Assembly: GCA_020631395.1 (NCBI GenBank)
Contig: JAHDHI010000019.1
Location: 1-64,000 of the forward strand
Length of the DNA stretch: 64,000 bases
Direction of reading: 5' to 3'
Source: Bizionia sp.
GTDB lineage: Bacteria > Bacteroidota > Bacteroidia > Flavobacteriales > Flavobacteriaceae
Shown piece after piece: positions 62,284-64,000 of the stretch. The notes under the pieces were generated by a model, which saw nothing but the letters and a program-made list of their open reading frames with translations, did no database searches and was not told the origin of the DNA. Numbering within the stretch: position 1 is the first letter of the stretch; each line of letters opens with the position of its first letter. A program made the translations under genes and the position numbers.

Positions 62284-63229
62284 GGCCCTAGCCATTTTTG
62301 CGTTGCTATCCGTTGCATATGCTTGCGAGGATATCGTGGAAGAAGACATCAGCAACGATTCGGTACAGATCATAGCACCAACGGAAGGGGTTACGATAGA
62401 AGGGAATACAGTGAATTTCTCATGGATGGAACTAGATGGGGCGGACAACTACAGAATTCAAATATCCAATGAGGTACAAACCATAATAGTGGATTCTTTG
62501 CTTACTGGAACCACTTTCAATCACAACATCAGTCCAGGAGATTACCAATGGAGAATCAAAGGAGTGAATTTTGCCTACGAGACAGCTTACACGTTTCCAA
62601 GTGGTTTTTCAGTAGAGGCATCAGACAATCTGGACAACCAATCTTTGGAGTTGTTGACACCAAGCAATGGGATCTATACCAATGACGATAACTTCACGTT
62701 TACTTGGACTCCAATAGAAACAGCAGATAGCTATACCTTCGAGTTGGTTAAGAACGATGGAGGCGAACAAACGGTGTTGGGTCCGATAACGGACATTGTA
62801 ACAGGAAATTATACCATAGACGACTCTACCGTCTTCGATGTCGATGCAGAATACATTTGGAAGGTAAAGGCGGTAAACGCAACTTCTGCAACTCCAAATT
62901 CGCAACGATCCCTATTCATAGATCGTGTGGCTCCAAACCAACCAGCGTTGGTATCTCCTACAGATATGGATACGACGACGAATTTGACCGTAAACTTCAA
63001 TTGGACGAATGGTACGGACACGGGCAATTTGCAATCGGCAATTACAAATACCATGGAAATAGCTTCAGATGTCGATTTCAATTCCGTAATAGAGACTTTC
63101 AATACGGCAAATAACACTCACCAATTCACCTTCGATTCCATAGGAACCTATTATTGGAGGGTGAAAGCCAATGATGCAGCTGGCAATGCAAGTGATAACA
63201 GCATAGTGAGATCCATAGTAATCGAATAA
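62267..63229 (+). CDS. Ig/fibronectin-like lipoprotein inside the secretion operon
   Basis: This 320-residue protein has a signal and lipobox (LLSVAYACED, Cys20), an acidic start, then three beta-sandwich repeats of Ig/Fn3 type with shared marks: NFSWMELDGADNYRIQI, FTWTPIETADSYTFELV and FNWTNGTDTGNLQSA, each closing with a Y-x-W-R/K-V-K strand (YQWRIKGVN, YIWKVKAVN, YYWRVKAND). It is unlike any classic Gsp protein. Its place between GspM- and GspC-like genes with a 17-base overlap suggests a built-in part of the machine, such as a pilotin or periplasmic/surface accessory (inference). Confidence 0.8.
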   Translation: MKRINKALAIFALLSVAYACEDIVEEDISNDSVQIIAPTEGVTIEGNTVNFSWMELDGADNYRIQISNEVQTIIVDSLLTGTTFNHNISPGDYQWRIKGVNFAYETAYTFPSGFSVEASDNLDNQSLELLTPSNGIYTNDDNFTFTWTPIETADSYTFELVKNDGGEQTVLGPITDIVTGNYTIDDSTVFDVDAEYIWKVKAVNATSATPNSQRSLFIDRVAPNQPALVSPTDMDTTTNLTVNFNWTNGTDTGNLQSAITNTMEIASDVDFNSVIETFNTANNTHQFTFDSIGTYYWRVKANDAAGNASDNSIVRSIVIE

Positions 63230-63715
63230 ATGGACAAGAGGTATATAAATGGCATCTTGATCGTTTTTCTCATGGCCATATGGGGAAGTGTAATATACAA
63301 GTACTTTGTTAAGAAGACAATGGTGTTGCCAGATGACAATGCATATGGCAATGTGAACCCCACTGTGCATCATACCATTGCAAAAGATACATTTACCCTC
63401 GTTTTGAACGATAGGGATCCTTTCAGGGCCTCAAGAAGGAGTATGAGGGTAAACAAGCCACTGCAATCTAAAAAAGTGGCAACGGCCGCTAAAAGGAACA
63501 AACCCATCAAAAGCTTGGTTTGGCCTAGAATAGAGTATTATGGTTTTGTGAAAAGTACCCAAAACCAAACAAAGATGGCTTTGATTAAAGTAAATGGGAG
63601 GTTGCATAGAAAACGAGAAAAGGAAACAGTCGATGAACTAAGAATACTCAAAGCCTATGGCGATTCCATAACCGTGTCTTTCAATGAGGACGAAAAGACC
63701 ATCAAAAGGAAGTAG
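63230..63715 (+). CDS. GspC/PilP-like inner-membrane protein
   Basis: The ATG follows the lipoprotein stop without a gap. The 161-residue protein has a membrane helix (INGILIVFLMAIWGSVIYKYF), a periplasmic linker with NDRDPFRAS (the DPF motif found in PilP/GspC relatives), a basic stretch and a small beta domain (VWPRIEYYGFVKSTQNQTKM, then KETVDELRILKAYGDSITVSF), as in the HR domain that binds the secretin. There is no PDZ domain, so it is closer to PilP in size. It ends the operon. Confidence 0.78.
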   Translation: MDKRYINGILIVFLMAIWGSVIYKYFVKKTMVLPDDNAYGNVNPTVHHTIAKDTFTLVLNDRDPFRASRRSMRVNKPLQSKKVATAAKRNKPIKSLVWPRIEYYGFVKSTQNQTKMALIKVNGRLHRKREKETVDELRILKAYGDSITVSFNEDEKTIKRK

Positions 63716-63743
63716 GTTCATTCTTGCCTTTTTCCAAAATGAT

Positions 63744-63757
63744 GAAAACCGGTTTTC
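63744..63757. terminator. weak palindrome between convergent genes
   Basis: GAAAACCGGTTTTC is a 14-base perfect palindrome between the secretion operon and the convergent gene ending at 63765. It is short and loop-free, so terminator function is only possible. Confidence 0.3.
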
Positions 63758-63764
63758 TTGTCAG

Positions 63765-64000
63765 TTAGTCAAGTTCAGGGTAATCAAATTCTTCGTCTTG
63801 TACAATGTTTCCATTATAAGCATTTAAACCTATGTGTATTAAACCTGTTTTATCTTCTTTTTCATATGTTATTCCCCAAAAAGGTGTGCTTTCAACTACA
63901 TCTCTGGTTATTCTTAAATACTCATTATCCATTTTGATTTTTCTTTTTTTTATAAAAGCTATAATATCTTCCCAGGTGAATTTATAAGGTGCATCGTAAT
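63765..64000 (-). CDS. 3' end of an unidentified AT-rich gene (5' end outside window)
   Basis: Reading the minus strand from the right edge, the frame beginning with codon 63998-63996 stays open for 77 residues to TAA at 63765-63767. It has TWEDIIAFIKKRKIK and ESTPFWGITYEKEDK, and ends in an acidic EEFDYPELD. No signal or membrane segment is visible and I do not recognise the family. G+C is about 27-32%, clearly below the adjoining operon, much as in the Rhs tip and immunity gene at the other end. A small immunity-like or accessory protein is possible but unproven. It converges on the secretion operon. Confidence 0.55.
   Translation of the reverse strand, partial: YDAPYKFTWEDIIAFIKKRKIKMDNEYLRITRDVVESTPFWGITYEKEDKTGLIHIGLNAYNGNIVQDEEFDYPELD

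Noticed and set aside
53091-63715. twitching type IV pilus locus
   Set aside because: No PilT retraction ATPase, a GspG-like calcium-loop pseudopilin and no long pilin; the secretion reading is simpler, though not proven.

Overview
The window comes from a member of the Bacteroidota, most likely a marine or environmental Flavobacteriaceae. Supporting signs are the low G+C content, a T9SS-type C-terminal sorting domain, a ChiA-like double-GH18 chitinase, SusC-era style TonB/HmuY heme uptake genes, MacB-type permease arrays under an NtrC-type regulator, and -7 boxes of the TAnnTTTG type. No rRNA, tRNA, CRISPR array or intact insertion sequence was seen. The genus cannot be fixed from the sequence alone.

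Layout. 1-1712: the 3' end of an Rhs polymorphic toxin gene with a variable tip and a probable immunity gene. 1713-2523: a degenerate stretch with stacked terminators, a 45-bp direct repeat and a fragment of an esterase-like gene. 2524-11598 (minus): a tightly overlapping seven-gene operon, in transcription order LuxE-like acyl-protein synthetase, IscU-like scaffold, cysteine desulfurase, TolC, HlyD adaptor, RND pump and flavin monooxygenase, with an AraC regulator upstream (11863-12657). This looks like a make-and-export cluster for a small, perhaps sulfur-containing, product. 12658-14415: AT-rich DNA with a possible IS3 remnant and a small lipoprotein gene. 14416-21210: a 1659-residue chitinase and, convergent to it, an FG-GAP/ASPIC surface protein with a T9SS tail. 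21402-23290: a LytTR/LytS two-component pair.

23312-31276: a heme or iron uptake locus with divergent arms. On the minus strand are DUF6607, ankyrin, DUF2271 and a PepSY-flavodoxin reductase. On the plus strand are a TonB receptor and an HmuY-like lipoprotein. A 17-bp palindrome sits between them. 31413-51612: an NtrB/NtrC-like pair next to a large MacAB-like export locus (adaptor, ATPase, five FtsX/MacB permeases, GIN-domain protein, second ATPase, TolC). Two separate places in this locus carry the same promoter architecture: tandem dyads exactly 91 bp upstream of a sigma-54-like -24 element.

52334-63715: a MORN-type protein, then a compact operon that encodes a full type II secretion / type IV pilus-like machine. 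It holds three minor pseudopilin-like proteins, GspF, a major pseudopilin, a short prepilin peptidase, GspE, a secretin, GspL-, GspM- and GspC/PilP-like proteins, and an unusual Ig-like lipoprotein. There is only one assembly ATPase and no PilT, so it reads as a secretion system rather than a retractile pilus. In a phylum known for T9SS this is the most interesting system in the window. 63765-64000 holds the end of an unrelated, very AT-rich minus-strand gene.
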